A DNA stretch of 64,000 bases, taken from contig JAACJO010000044.1 in assembly GCA_013368445.1 (NCBI GenBank), positions 62,001 to 126,000 of the forward strand. Reading direction: 5' to 3'. The translations under genes and the position numbers were made by a program. The notes beneath the pieces are model-generated. The model did not search any database. It was not told the DNA's origin and saw nothing but the letters and a program-made list of their open reading frames with translations. Shown here one piece after another: positions 42,330-53,365 of this stretch; position 1 is the stretch's first letter, and the number at the start of each line of letters is the position of its first letter. The DNA is from Leucocoprinus leucothites (Eukaryota > Basidiomycota > Agaricomycetes > Agaricales > Agaricaceae).

Positions 42330-45300
42330 GATAACATTCTCAAAGAGTGGTGATTGACCAAAGGCCTGCTCCATGAAAGCGGGGGAGAGAGGGTTGGAGG
42401 AATTGGCTACCCAATAGGGGATGCTGACAATTTTAAGGAAGGATTTGGATTGTGGGAGACAGGGCTCAATAGGAATGGCATCTCCTAATTGCCAGGCTTT
42501 TTTCAGCCAAGATTTAATGGTATCGAGATCATTGGGAGTGGTAACTCCTGAGGTGGCAATGGAGATGCCGTTGTACGATTCGCAGACAGATTCAATGTGA
42601 AGTTTGGATTGAGTGGCAATAAGACCATGATTACAGAATTTAGCTTCCTTGTTGAAATCTTTGATTCAGTCAGTGATGATGTTTCCCTCGAAAGGGATGA
42701 GAACTTGACAACAGGTGGGCCCATGTGTTGTCATTTTGGGTTTAGCATGTTGAGCACCTATGGTTGTAGGTCCAGGGGCCTGAGGTTGGGCACTCCCAAA
42801 ACCTGCCTTGTACATAGCAAGGACTTTGTTGTAGGATAGTTCAGGGAAGGTGAGTATCATTTCTCGCATCTTAACCCTGTCAATGTTGGAGGAGTGAGAA
42901 GAGAAAGTCGCCAGCTGGACACCCCATTGGGCAGCATCAGTGAATAACACATTCTTCTTGTTAAAATGTTCCATAAGGGGTTTGGTGGATGCCTTATGGT
43001 CAGAAGGGGGAATGGGGGGGAGCATATCAGAGGCGCCCTTGGGATTAGGTTTTGATGGCTGAGCCTGGCTATCAGAAGAAGGGCACCCAACTGAACTCTC
43101 GAAGTTTCCATTCCCGTTCCTTGGAGTCACGTGATTGGAAGGTGGAGGGGGGGCCTTGGAGATGCGAATAGGACTGGCTGGTTTGGAAGACGCAACATTA
43201 TTCCTTGCCTTCCAGAAGCCTGACACAGACAAAATGTCACATGCCTTATCAGAAGATGAAACATCATTCTGGGGGAGAGGAAGGGTGCCCTCAACAGGAG
43301 GGGCTTGGTCAATGTTCATGTGGTCATCATTGATACGAGCTGTAGGGTTAGTTTGCCCAACGACAATGCTAGGCGGAAATAGGGGGGTAGGAATTATAGA
43401 CGGGGAAGGTTTATGTGCCTTTTTTCCCTTCCCTTTGCCCTTAGGAGGGGGGGAAGAGTCCGTCATGGGAATGTTGGAAGGAGGGCTGTAGTAATGCTTC
43501 AATGCTTCAGTGATCATGAGTCCACTTTCACCATTGATGGGTAAGCAGTCCCATCCTGACTCAAACATAGTTGTGAGCAAACAATAAATTGGTTCCCCCA
43601 TTTGGGGAAACCTTGGGTCTTTCTCACTGGGCTGCAATCCAAGAGCAGTGCAATGTTTGAAAAAGTTTGTAACATATTTAAGCACCTCAAGCACTTTGAA
43701 GGCAGCTTCACCGACAATAACAGTTTCTTCGGTGGCTGTGTTTGATGGATCCTTTAGATCTGGAAGATGTGGCTGTGCAGGCTTAGGCTCCTGTGGCTGT
43801 ATAGTGATGTCATCAGTGACACCATGTGTGACATCATGTATGACAACATTAGTATCGGATGATCCGGCAAAGAAAGTAGCCGGGGTGCCGGATAGCATAG
43901 CATTTGCTGACTCAGCAGATCCATGGATCGCATGAGGCAGCCTTGAGGTGGGTGGGGGTCCAAAGAACTGAGTGGTAGGTTCCCCATTCTTGAGAATCCC
44001 ATCCTCTAAGTCACTCCATGCATCTCCGTGAGAGTTCAGATGGAGAGGATCAAGGGGATTTAACTCACCTAGGAATCCCTTACCAAACAGTCAGAAAGGA
44101 ATAGGTGACTTGAAGCCATCATATGTGGCTCATCAATGCAGTTCTTGAGATGGCTTTAGGTGTGGTGTCCAATCCTCGATGGATGTCACAAGCATGGGCT
44201 CACTTGGTAGGCAATGAGGGAGGGGAGTTCTAAGGGAAGAATGTGATGCTGCATGGGAGAGTGCAACAGGAGTGTTTATAGGGGAGGGAGGGGTTGAAGA
44301 TTCAGACGAGTCCGAGTTACTCTCACCACTTCCTTCTTCATCAGAACCAGCTCTGGATGGAGCGGCAGACTTGGCATCATCATGAACAGAGTGCCTAATA
44401 GATTTGATAGAGAGCACAGGCAATTCAGAACAGTCGCGCTTGTAGGTTGAGACACGTATTTCAGTGTTGGTGATGTTCATAGGTCTGAAGATAGCAGAGG
44501 GGTACCCTTAAGGTCCACCCAATGCGATGGTGCAGTCATAACAGTGGTATTTGTAGTCAATGTAGTAGTAGACACCATCAAAGAAATCGATGATGGTGGT
44601 AAGAGGGAAAGGAGGATGTTTGCACCTTCTAACACTCCTCTCCATCAACTACTCCTTCCCTCCAAGACATGGCCACCAGGTTCATCACCCTGGCTGAAGT
44701 CTTCTCTCAGCCTAAGTGGGGCAACCTGCCAGCTGACCCTGAGGATCCCAACAACCAGAGAACAGTTGCTGAGGCACTCTGCACTCTCTTTGCCAACCCC
44801 CAAGGCAACATAGACACTGATATGAGGGACATGACACCTGGTCCTGGGCAGGCCCTTGTGCCCACCCAGCCTGCACCCCCTCCCCCCTCCTCCTCCAGAC
44901 CTGCAGTACCCTGTGTGCCCAGGGCCACTGACCCAGCCCCTCCCCTGAGGGCTAGGACAGCTGGACAGGGATCCTCCACTGTGCCTCCCAAGCCAGCCAA
45001 TAAGGGCAAATACCCTGCTAGGTCTGCTAATGTCTCCATGATGGAGGCTACTCTTAACCCCAAGTTGACCCCTGCCAAGCACTCTTTCGCTCAGGCAGTG
45101 GTAACCTCTTCTTCCCATGCAGTGCTGAAGGCCCAGCAGGGCTCTGGGGACTTGTCCCTGGTTCTGCTTGCTTGTGCCTTCCCTCACCTCTCCCCTGACA
45201 AGCTCCTTCACCTTCACAAGCAAGGATCATTACCCAGTGGCAGGGCAGACAACTTCCCCAGGAAGTGTCCTTGCACCACCACCTCAGGGCCATCCCATAA

Positions 45301-45720
45301 GGTGGTCCTCCTTACAACTGACAATTCCTCATTGCAGTTGAACCCTGACGAGGCAATGTGCCAAGTCAACCATTACCTCTCCAAGAAGAAGAACCATCTT
45401 CGCCTTCAGAGCAGTATCATCACCTATCATGGATGGTCTTTCCAGACCAATGTTGTTCCCAATCCTGCTCAGCTGGAACTCATTTGCAAGGACTTCACTC
45501 AGTGTGTCTGGCCTACAGTCAACTGCCAGGTACATGGCCATCCCCCAGTCACGATCTTTCCTCAAGATTGTCAACATCCTGTGCTTCACCTCTAGTGGTA
45601 CTACAACAAGTGCTAACATCATGGAAGAGGCGATGCATCATCCCTCCTTGTCCTCTTACCACCACCATCGAAAGTTGGTGTTTGTTCTAAGGCATTCTTA
45701 CATCGTCTATCTACATTACT

Positions 45721-47055
45721 ATGGGTAGGTGCAAGTCTAAAGCTACTGCCAATCAGTTTGCTGTGTTTGAATCTGAGTCTGCCATGTCCGATGATAAGCT
45801 CAACATCACCAAGATGGCTGAAGATGACCACCTCAACTCCTATGACAACCCACTCAATGTGCCTGGGTTCTTTGGCCCCCCCAGGCTGACATCTCATTGC
45901 CTGGCCCCACTCAACTGACAGCTGACATTCCGTCGCCGTCAGTTGCTCCTCCAGTGGCTGATGTATTATCGCCACTCAAACCCTTCACAGCCAGTGGAAC
46001 CACCTTCTACCCTGTTGATGCTCCCCCTGTCATGCCTGCATCAGTGACCTCCTCCAAGGGAAAGAAGAAGGAGCTCACCCCAAAGCACACCCTCAACAAC
46101 CTCATATCCTTCCTTAAGTGGTTGGATACCATCAAAGACCCCACCGATATTGTGGTTCAAGATGCACAGTCCATAGTTACCTGTTTAGCCAAGGCCTCGC
46201 ATGCCATAGCCAGTGAGCTAAAGATGAGCAGCATGCTAATCACCCCTAACTCTCTCAACGCCACTGGCTGGGAGACATTTGGAGATTTTCTGGGGGGCTT
46301 CAGTCATAGATTCTCGACTGAGGCCTCCCCTAAAGCGATGTGCATTGTCCATGAGGTGACCCATGGATCCGCTGAGTCAGCGGGTCCATGTGACATCAAC
46401 ATGGGTTCCCCCAAGGCACCCACTTTACCACCCCCAGATTGTCGGCCTGCCCTGGCCCATCCCTCCCTACTGCCCAAGCCAGCACCTGCAAAGGCCTGTG
46501 CTAGTGGCAAAGCACCCATTCAAGCGCCCCCTGCTCCTAAGGTTAGGTCTGATGGCCAAGCCTGGCAAGCGCCCATCCCACCCTCAGTAGCTAAGAAGTC
46601 GTTCACTGAGGTCACCTGCACCCCAGCATCTGCGGCAGCACTTATCAAGCTTGCCCAGTCCCACCCCACCCTTGAGCCTGACTGCATTGCCATGATGCAT
46701 CAGGCTGCCCTCACTGATGTGCCTTCTGCAAAGAAGCCCCACATGACCACGTCGGGCCCCACCCAATGCCAACTCTTCCTTGATTTCACTGGCAATGCTA
46801 GTGATATCACCTACCTCCACCATAAGGCCATACACCTTCTTAATGACTTCCTCACTCACATGAAGAGTTTGCTTCGCATCGAGAACATCGCCTGAGCATA
46901 CGACACCATCTCGTTGTACACCAACACTGTCACCACTGATGCAGATGCATTAGTGATCAAATCCTCCCTCTCTTCAGCCTTCATAGCCCTGTTTGAGCTG
47001 AAGACCAAATGTCCCAGGTCCAGGTCTTACCTTAAGATCCTGGATGTCCCTTACT
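45721..47055 (+). pseudogene. Gag-like ORF1 of family B, N-terminal two thirds
   Basis: ATG 45721 (MGRCKSKATANQFAVFESES). One base is lost at 45873-45880 (GGCCCCCCC run), shifting the frame; the rest is open from 45897 to a TGA at 46892-46894 (CGG or CGA in others). The variable domain (LNNLISFLKWLDTIKD...IASELKMSSML...GWETFGDF) differs strongly from that of the intact B copy, although both flanks are alike. It stops at DVPY, where the minus-strand B element inserted. Confidence 0.87.
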
Positions 47056-47629
47056 TTTTTTTTTTTTTTAAATTAGTGGACCCTGAAGGGGTCCAAATTT
47101 ATAATGCAGTGTGCAATAGCAGTCCATGCCCGACTATCTACTACAGGGAACCGATACCACTACCGACTATGCAAGAGTAAACAACCAGGAATATATAAAA
47201 GTCCTGTCCAAGACAATATGCGAAATGACAGCAGAAGGGGGCTAGGCATGTGACAAAATACAAAGAGATGCTGCATGTGCTGTCTGCGCCAACTCCAATC
47301 ACTCCAGTGGCGGAGTTGCAGCTTAAATATGTCTGGTAAGAACAAAGCTATTGTTTCTGTTCATATCTATTTGCAAAATGTGGGACATTCTTATGTCCTG
47401 GCTGACACTATTCTTGAGTCCAAGAAATTGGACTTTGACATCATTTTCCTATAAGAACCCCCTTGGAATCATATCCATAAAGCACCCTCTACGACTAACC
47501 CTGAAGGGGGATGATGTCATAGGTGCTCCTATTCACCCTGAATGGCTGTGTATGGTTTAACCTACCAAGCCCAATGATCCCTGTCCCCGTACTTTGACTT
47601 ATGTTCACAGATGACTACTTCGCATGAGA

Positions 47630-47697
47630 CCTTGTCCATCAATGAATTAATAATGAATTATCGAAAATATCTACTCATTGGGACAGTTTTTTGACCC
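47630..47697 (+). repeat. 68-bp inverted repeat of the Tc1 element, left copy
   Basis: Pairs as an inverted repeat with 48871-48938; one or two mismatches (for example TCGAAAATA against TTGATAATT-side TTTTTGA). It contains the ATTGGGACAGTTTTTTGACCC stretch that is related to the outer terminus at 49055-49080. In both copies that outer-terminus-like side faces the transposase gene. Confidence 0.85.
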
Positions 47698-49080
47698 TCT
47701 GTTATCTACCTACTCAATACTTTGTATGACCTCCTCTTGCCCTGATAACTGCCTCAATCCTTCTGGGCATGCTTTCTATCAGCCTTTGGCACCTTTCTGC
47801 TGGAATCTTATTCCACTCCTCTACTAGCCTCTCCCACAATTCAAATACTCCCTTGGGTGGTCTTTCATATGCCTTCAGCTGGTCCTTCAGGTAGGTCCAG
47901 AGGTGTTCAATGGGATTTAGGTCAGGGGATTGTGCAGGCCATGGTAGAACTTGAATGTTGTTGTCCACAAACCATTGTTGTCCCAGTTTTGAGGTGTGTT
48001 TTGGGTCATTATCCTGCTGGAATATCCTCTCCTCCTCCTCCATCTCCAACTTTTCAAAGCTTTCCACCACCCCATTGTCCAAAATCTCGCAGTATTGCAC
48101 TGCATCCATATTCCCTTGAACCTCTATCAGCTTTCCTACCCCATTCCACCCCATACACCCCCACACCATCATGTTACCACCTCCTCTATGTTTGACAGTA
48201 GGGAGAGTGGTCCTATCTGACAGTGGTTCCCCCCTCTCCTTCCAGGTATACACCTTTCCATCTGACCCAATCCTGTTGATCTTTGTTTCATCTGTCCACA
48301 ACACCCTCTTCCAGTCCTCCACTGTCCAATTCCTATGTTCATGTGCAAAGTCAAGGCGTTCCTCACGATGTCGCTTTTTGAGTAGAGGTCGTTTGATCTT
48401 GGTTACAGAGCGAAATCCATTATCCTGAAGGGTATTTCTGACAGTTTGGGGTGTGACAGGGTCAGACAGAGTAGAGTTAATGAAAGTTGTAGCCTGGACA
48501 GCATTGTCTAGCTTTCCAGAGGTTATTTGGTGAATTATTGCTTTTTTATCACAAGGAGAAAGCTTGGAAGGATGTCCTCCCTTGTTGTTTTCCTTGTCCC
48601 CATCAACTTCTTTCTTGATCCTCCCAACAGTAGACTTTCCTAGACCAGTTTTATGTTCAATCTGGCGCAAGGAATAGCCATCTTTGAGAAGAGAAGTGAC
48701 TTGGGAGTATTGGGTAGAGGAGATAGCTTTCATGATATAGTGGCAGGAAGAAAGACAGTTGTAGCCATCTCAACATGTCAACCAAGGTCACATGATCTTG
48801 TTTATTACTCCCACGCCTGCCCTGATGCTCCCCTGGCATGTTACAAGGTAGATACTGGGAGGCTGACAAGGGGTCAAAAAACTGTCCCAATGAGTAGATA
48901 TTTTTGATAATTCATTATTAATTCATTGATGGACAAGGTCATGTGATCATGGGAATATATGCGCCCAATATGTCAAGGTACCTGTGTGAATATTTTCAGG
49001 ATGCTAGGCCATATATCTGCCCTGGTATTAGCAAATATGTCCAAAATGTGAAAACATTGGGACAGTTTTTTGAGCCACTG
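47631..49080 (-). mobile_element. Tc1-type DNA transposon, left end truncated
   Basis: Transposase gene flanked by inverted repeats. The right end (5' of the transposase) is about 210 bp long: outer terminus CAGTGGCTCAAAAAACTGTC (minus strand, 49080 inward) next to TA (49081-49082), and an inner inverted copy near 48868-48892. A 68-bp repeat, 48871-48938, is repeated inverted at 47630-47697. The left end stops at 47631 after these 68 bp, so about 140 bp including the outer terminus are missing. The insertion is in the endonuclease part of a D ORF2. Confidence 0.82.
47714..48733 (-). CDS. Tc1/mariner-type transposase, intact (339 aa)
   Basis: Cut-and-paste DNA transposase. ATG 48733-48731, stop TGA 47716-47714, uninterrupted. 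N-terminal helix-turn-helix DNA-binding part (YSLRQIEHKTGLGKSTVGRI, residues 20-39) and a second one (about 60-105). Basic segment IKRPLLKKRHREER (113-126). The DDE catalytic domain shows D148 in WTDETK, D241 in QQDNDPKHTS and E276 in SPDLNPIEHLW, with 34 residues between D241 and E276 (DD34E, typical of Tc1). The GGGNMMVWGC box is at 184-193. Length is normal for the family. All key residues are present, so the protein could be active in trans. Its own element lacks one outer end. Confidence 0.95.
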   Translation of the reverse strand: MKAISSTQYSQVTSLLKDGYSLRQIEHKTGLGKSTVGRIKKEVDGDKENNKGGHPSKLSPCDKKAIIHQITSGKLDNAVQATTFINSTLSDPVTPQTVRNTLQDNGFRSVTKIKRPLLKKRHREERLDFAHEHRNWTVEDWKRVLWTDETKINRIGSDGKVYTWKERGEPLSDRTTLPTVKHRGGGNMMVWGCMGWNGVGKLIEVQGNMDAVQYCEILDNGVVESFEKLEMEEEERIFQQDNDPKHTSKLGQQWFVDNNIQVLPWPAQSPDLNPIEHLWTYLKDQLKAYERPPKGVFELWERLVEEWNKIPAERCQRLIESMPRRIEAVIRARGGHTKY

Positions 49081-49160
49081 TATTCTTAGACAGGAATGGG
49101 TTAATCACTGTGATATCCAGGTCTTAGGACTATTCAACCAGGGTAATTATATTCATTTTT

Positions 49161-49866
49161 ATTTTATTTTATTTAAAATCAATGAATTTATATAGCGGTG
49201 CTCAATTGCAGTCCGCTTTCAACTAAATATTACAGGCAGACGGTACGCTACAGCAAGCTGGGGTACACGAAGCGGTTGAAGACCGCTTAAGACAGGGACT
49301 ATACACAATTAGTCCAGCAACATAAGAAAGACTCGAAAGAGACTATTGAACAGGGTGTTATACACAGAGATCGGACTCAAAGGAAAAGAAGAGAGATGAA
49401 ATAAGAGAGTATAGTTCACCTTTATTTGGTTCAGCGGGCACAGGAGCTTGAGGCGGCGGTGGACGCGTGTCATGATTGGTAAAAGCAAAGGCAGCTGGGT
49501 TCTTTTTCAAGAACTCGACAAGGAACTCGTACTGAGGGAAAGCGCATTGCACCTATTGAGTGTGGAAGGGATAGAGGGGGCAGTAACACAGGATATGATA
49601 TCGTGTTTCCAGGCGATGGCCACAACGACAGGACTTGAGCTTGAGGGGGAAGAACCTCTCGTGATAAGCTCCAATAGGAGCATGATTGAGGATGGCGCAG
49701 GACATACACGCACATAATGATGGTGATTCATTGGCTAAGGGAAGCCAGGTGCCCCCCTTGACGTAAGTGGGGGTGAGGAACTTGTGATTCTTTTTTGAAA
49801 GAAGGAAACCGCTGCTACGGTACCTCTTCTTCCAGAAAGTGGACTCCCAGGATTTCTGGCAGTTGT
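49161..49866 (-). mobile_element. 5'-truncated family D copy with 17-bp TSD
   Basis: About 706 bp: T-rich tail with A interruptions (49161-49178), 3' UTR, and the end of ORF2 (stop at 49358; RCGHRLETRYHILCYC and FLVEFLKKNPAAFAF are readable). The duplication TAATTATATTCATTTTT is at 49144-49160 and 49867-49883. Inserted in the opposite orientation into the endonuclease region of the D copy around it. Confidence 0.92.
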
Positions 49867-52800
49867 TAATTATATTCATTTTTTAAACATATACTCTGAC
49901 TTGTCATCTTCGGTGATAAACTTTCTTTCAACTAACTTCATCAACATTCCCAATATTGTATATATGGGAGGCAACTTCAATTGTCATCCTCCAGAATGGG
50001 ACTGAGTCACTTCAAAGACTCAGTCTCTATCATCATTCCCAAGCCAAACAAACTGGCCTATGATATGCCTAAAGTGTTTCATCCCATTGTCCTACTAAAC
50101 ACTTTAAGTAAACTTATTGAGAAGATGATCGCTCGTCGCATACAATTTGAGGCAGTATCCTCAGGTGCTCTTCACCCTAACCAGATGGGAGGAGTTATCC
50201 AATACTCTACTGAAGATGCAGGTGTCTTCCTTACTCATATTATTCGAGCTGGATGGGCCAAAGGTATGATCACTAGTGTCTGTGCCTTTGATATCGCCCA
50301 ATTGTTCCCCTCTCTTAATCACAAAATTCTTACTAATATCCTACAACATCAGGGGTTTGCCCCAGAACTCATGAATTTCTTTTCTCATTACCTTATAGGT
50401 TGATCCACCCAATTTATGTGGAACACTTTCTTGTCTGATGCCCATGATGCGGATGTTGGCATAGGGCAAGGTTCAGCTCTATTACCCATATTGTCAGCAC
50501 TCTACTTAGTGCCTCTTATGTTCATGTTTGACCAGTGTGCCCATTTACAATCCATTCCCTCCTCTCTCTTATCTTTTGTTGATGATGGGCTTTGTATATC
50601 CCAAGCAAAGAACTACACTGACACTATTTCTTCCCTTAAATCAGCATATTCCATCATTAATTCCATATGCACTGACCTCAGGCTAGTTGTCAAACACGAT
50701 AAATCTGAGGTCTTCCACTTCTCTCAACATCACAATGACTCCAATCCCCCACTTGACCTTTCCAATGTCGGTGGCCCTCTCCTTTATCCTAAATGCTTTT
50801 GGCAGTACCTTGGCTTTTACTTTGACCGACAACTCTCGTTCCAAGAGCACGTTTGATACTACTCTACCAAAGCATTATCTACAGTGAAAGCTATGGGTAT
50901 GCTAGGTAACTCAACCCAAGGCCTCCTTCCCCTTCAACAACATCTCTTATATAGATCATGCATCGTCCCTGTGGCAATGTATGGCTATCGACTCTGGTAT
51001 TTTGAGGGTGCCCGCAATAAAGCACTTCTCAAGTCCTTATCTTCCATGAAAAGATGCGCGGCTCTATGGATCACCAGCACCTTCCGCACCTCTCCTTCTG
51101 GTAGCATTGAAAGTATTGCTGGTCTCATTCCAATTCATCTCCATCTTCATAAATTAGCTATTCATTTATCATACCGAGTTTCTACTTTACCTTCTAATCA
51201 TGCATTACGTTCTCTTTTGTCAGACTGTTTCTATCTTGATTCCTCCCCTCATCCTCAATCTCAGCTAAAGTCAAAGGCCCCATTCTTGATGTAGATAGCT
51301 CTCTCTCTCATCTTTCTGATTCCTTTTCTCCTTTCATCCCTGAATCCAAACCTGGGTCTTGTCTCATGGACATCTTTCCCGATTCTATTCATTTTCACCC
51401 TTGTAATCATTTGGACAAGCATGAAATGTATAAACATGTATTGTCTCTCAATTCTGTTTTCTCTTCCTCTTCTTCTGATCTTAATTGTATATCAGTTGTT
51501 ACTGACGCTTCTGTTCCCCTTGTAGGTTCCCTTCAGGCAGTTTCGGCAGCACACTTATATCGCAGCAGATGTCAAGTGTCCCATGCAAAACAGGCTAGCG
51601 GCCGGGCGTCCTCCACAGACGCTGAACTGTATTCCATCCGCATTGGTATCGCCAAGGCTATCTCCCTCCAGTGTGATTGCATCATTCTCATCACTGACTG
51701 TCTCCCAGCAGCCAAGCTGGCAGTTGATCCTTCTATCCACTCAAGCCAGTCACACTCTATCCAAGTCTGTTGACTTCTATCCAACTGGCTTGTGGCCAAA
51801 CCATCTTGCTCCATTGACTTCTGGGACATCCCTTCCAAGTGGTGCTGGAAGCCCCATCTCAAAGTCCACAATGACATCACTACCACATGCATACATGCCT
51901 CTCCTCATACAGGTGCCACTCTTGACTTCTTGTGACACAAAGCCACCAATGACTGCCAGAAATCCTGGGAGTCCACATTCTGGAAGAAGAAGTACCGTGG
52001 CAATGGTTTCCTTCTCTCGAAAAAGAACTGCAAGTTCCTTATCCCTACTTATGTCAAAGAGGGCATCTGGATTCCCCTAGCCAATGAGTCCATGTCATTA
52101 TGTGCACGCATGACTCATGCTATTCTCAATCATGCTCCTATTGGAGCTTATTGTGAGAGGTTCTTCCCCCTCGAGCCCAAATCCTGTCGCTATGGCCATT
52201 GCCTGGAAACACGACATCATATCCTGTGTTACTGTCCCCTTTATCCCATTCACACTCAATAGGTACAATGCGCCTTCCCTCAGTACGAGTTCCTTGTCAA
52301 GTTCTTGAAAAAGAACCCGGCTGCTTTTGCCTTCACCAATCATGACATGCATCCACTACCGCCTCAAGTTCCTGTGCCCACCAAACCAAATGAAGGTGAA
52401 CTATATTCTTTCATTTCATCCCTTCTCTTTTCCTTTGAGTCTGATCTCTGTGTATGACACCTCGTTCAATAGTCTCTCTCGAGTCTCTTCTATTTTGCTG
52501 GACTAATCATGTATAGTCTTTGTCTTAAGCAGTCTTCGACCACTTTGTGTACCCCAGCTTGCTGTAGTGTACCCTCTGTTTGTAATATTTAGTTGAAAGT
52601 GGACTGCGATCGAGCACCACTATATAAATTCATTGATTTAAAAAAATAAAAAATACAAAGAGATGAAACATAAACCAATATCACTGCATCTGGAATGGCA
52701 GGCCTTGAGGTTGGTAGGAGCCCATCCAGCAACTGGCGATGGATGGGGGACAATGCATTGGCACTAGGGAGCTCCCCCTAGACCCAGGGCTGACCAGCAG

Positions 52801-53365
52801 AACCAGAATGACTTTGCAGCCAATCCCGATCAAACTGGTGGTGCCAGAACGCGCACTTGCAGTCAATAGCAGCATGTTCTTTGCCACAATTGATGCACTT
52901 GATATGGGGACAGGGTTCCCCAGCAGGTGTGGGCTGGATGGGGGGGTTGGCCTTTGGCGATTCCTTACAGCAGGAGGAGGTAGTGCAGTGATTCTCGGAC
53001 CGATGTGGCCCACCACATTGTGAGCACCTGAGCACACGGTTGCAACAGGTGGTGGTAGTGTGGCCCCAATGCCAGCATCATTAACACTGGGGGGTCCCGG
53101 GGTGAGCACGCACAGTCTTGATCAAGGTCTGCATGCCATTGAAGTTGAGGTATTTGCTGACCAGGCGCTTAGCATTAGCGCCAGACTGAGAATCCCAAAG
53201 GTCTACCCAAATGGTGGCAGTGTCAGCTTTGGCAGAGTTGCGCATGATGCACATGGAGGATATATTGGCAAATATCTCCTTGAAGGGAGACAAATGCATA
53301 TGGTCGGAAACATGTTGTAGGGTGGTGCAGATGCCACTCGTGTAGTAAGGGATGTCCAGGATCTT

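Larger units (their letters stand above)
39486..44539 (-). pseudogene. ORF1 (gag) of family D, split by a family A element
   Basis: Start at about 44539, stop TAA 39488-39486, two bases before the ORF2 ATG. A 410-codon open stretch (42666-43898) covers the helical domain (FKVLEVLKYVTNFFKH, LLTTMFESGWDCL), PKGKGKGKKAHKP, SSDSQAQ, FNKKNVLFTDAAQ and the following core. After the insertion at 40041-42329 the rest shows VWFDIWDSQNG and the knuckles CRNCWQWGHPTHAC, CQICSGPH and CLNCKGDHHANDTKC. Stops lie near 42670 and 44080. Confidence 0.83.
37013..44618 (-). mobile_element. Family D LINE, 3'-truncated, at the Copia LTR end
   Basis: Extends from the middle of RT (37013) through endonuclease and ORF1 to an intact 5' terminus at 44618. 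It has no 3' UTR and no poly(A). The last 12 bases of the Copia LTR, CACCTTCTAACA (37001-37012), are repeated at 44623-44634 after four extra bases (TTTG), which looks like a target duplication. Nested inside are a short D fragment (38105-38642) and a full family A element (40041-42329). Confidence 0.8.
47329..52457 (+). pseudogene. ORF2 of family D: endonuclease, RT, RNase H, zinc end
   Basis: ATG 47329 (MSGKNKAIVSVHIYLQN) preceded by the TAAAT spacer; stop TGA 52455-52457. Endonuclease to 47630, then Tc1, then SALNIYSD-type remnant at 49884-50003. RT 50010-51290: SIIIPKPNKLAY, FDIAQLFPSLNHK (motif A), GIGQGSALLPILSALYL (B), LSFVDDG (C, near 50574-50590). RNase H 51420-51760: VVTDASVPLVGSLQA, STDAELYSIRIGIA, ILITDCLPAAKLA. 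A C-terminal cysteine/histidine cluster lies at about 52170-52250. One stop interrupts after HYLIG (50401), and others lie near 50855 and 51770. The best view in the window of the order RT, RNase H, zinc end. Confidence 0.88.
47271..52649 (+). mobile_element. 5'-truncated family D LINE, plus strand
   Basis: Starts at the end of ORF1 (47271) and reaches the complete 3' end with tail (52640-52649). The 16-bp duplication AAAATACAAAGAGATG is at 47255-47270 and 52650-52665 (leading A ambiguous with the tail). Nested inside are the Tc1 element (47631-49080) and a short D copy (49161-49866). About 1 kb (endonuclease C-terminus to RT N-terminus) is deleted at about 50003. The 3' core is GTGG...CCAC, still able to pair. 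Confidence 0.9.

Noticed and set aside
44669..45595. Host gene encoding a proline-rich protein
   Set aside because: The WDS-type motif and zinc knuckle on the far side of the nest (58130-58353) show it is the ORF1 of another LINE.
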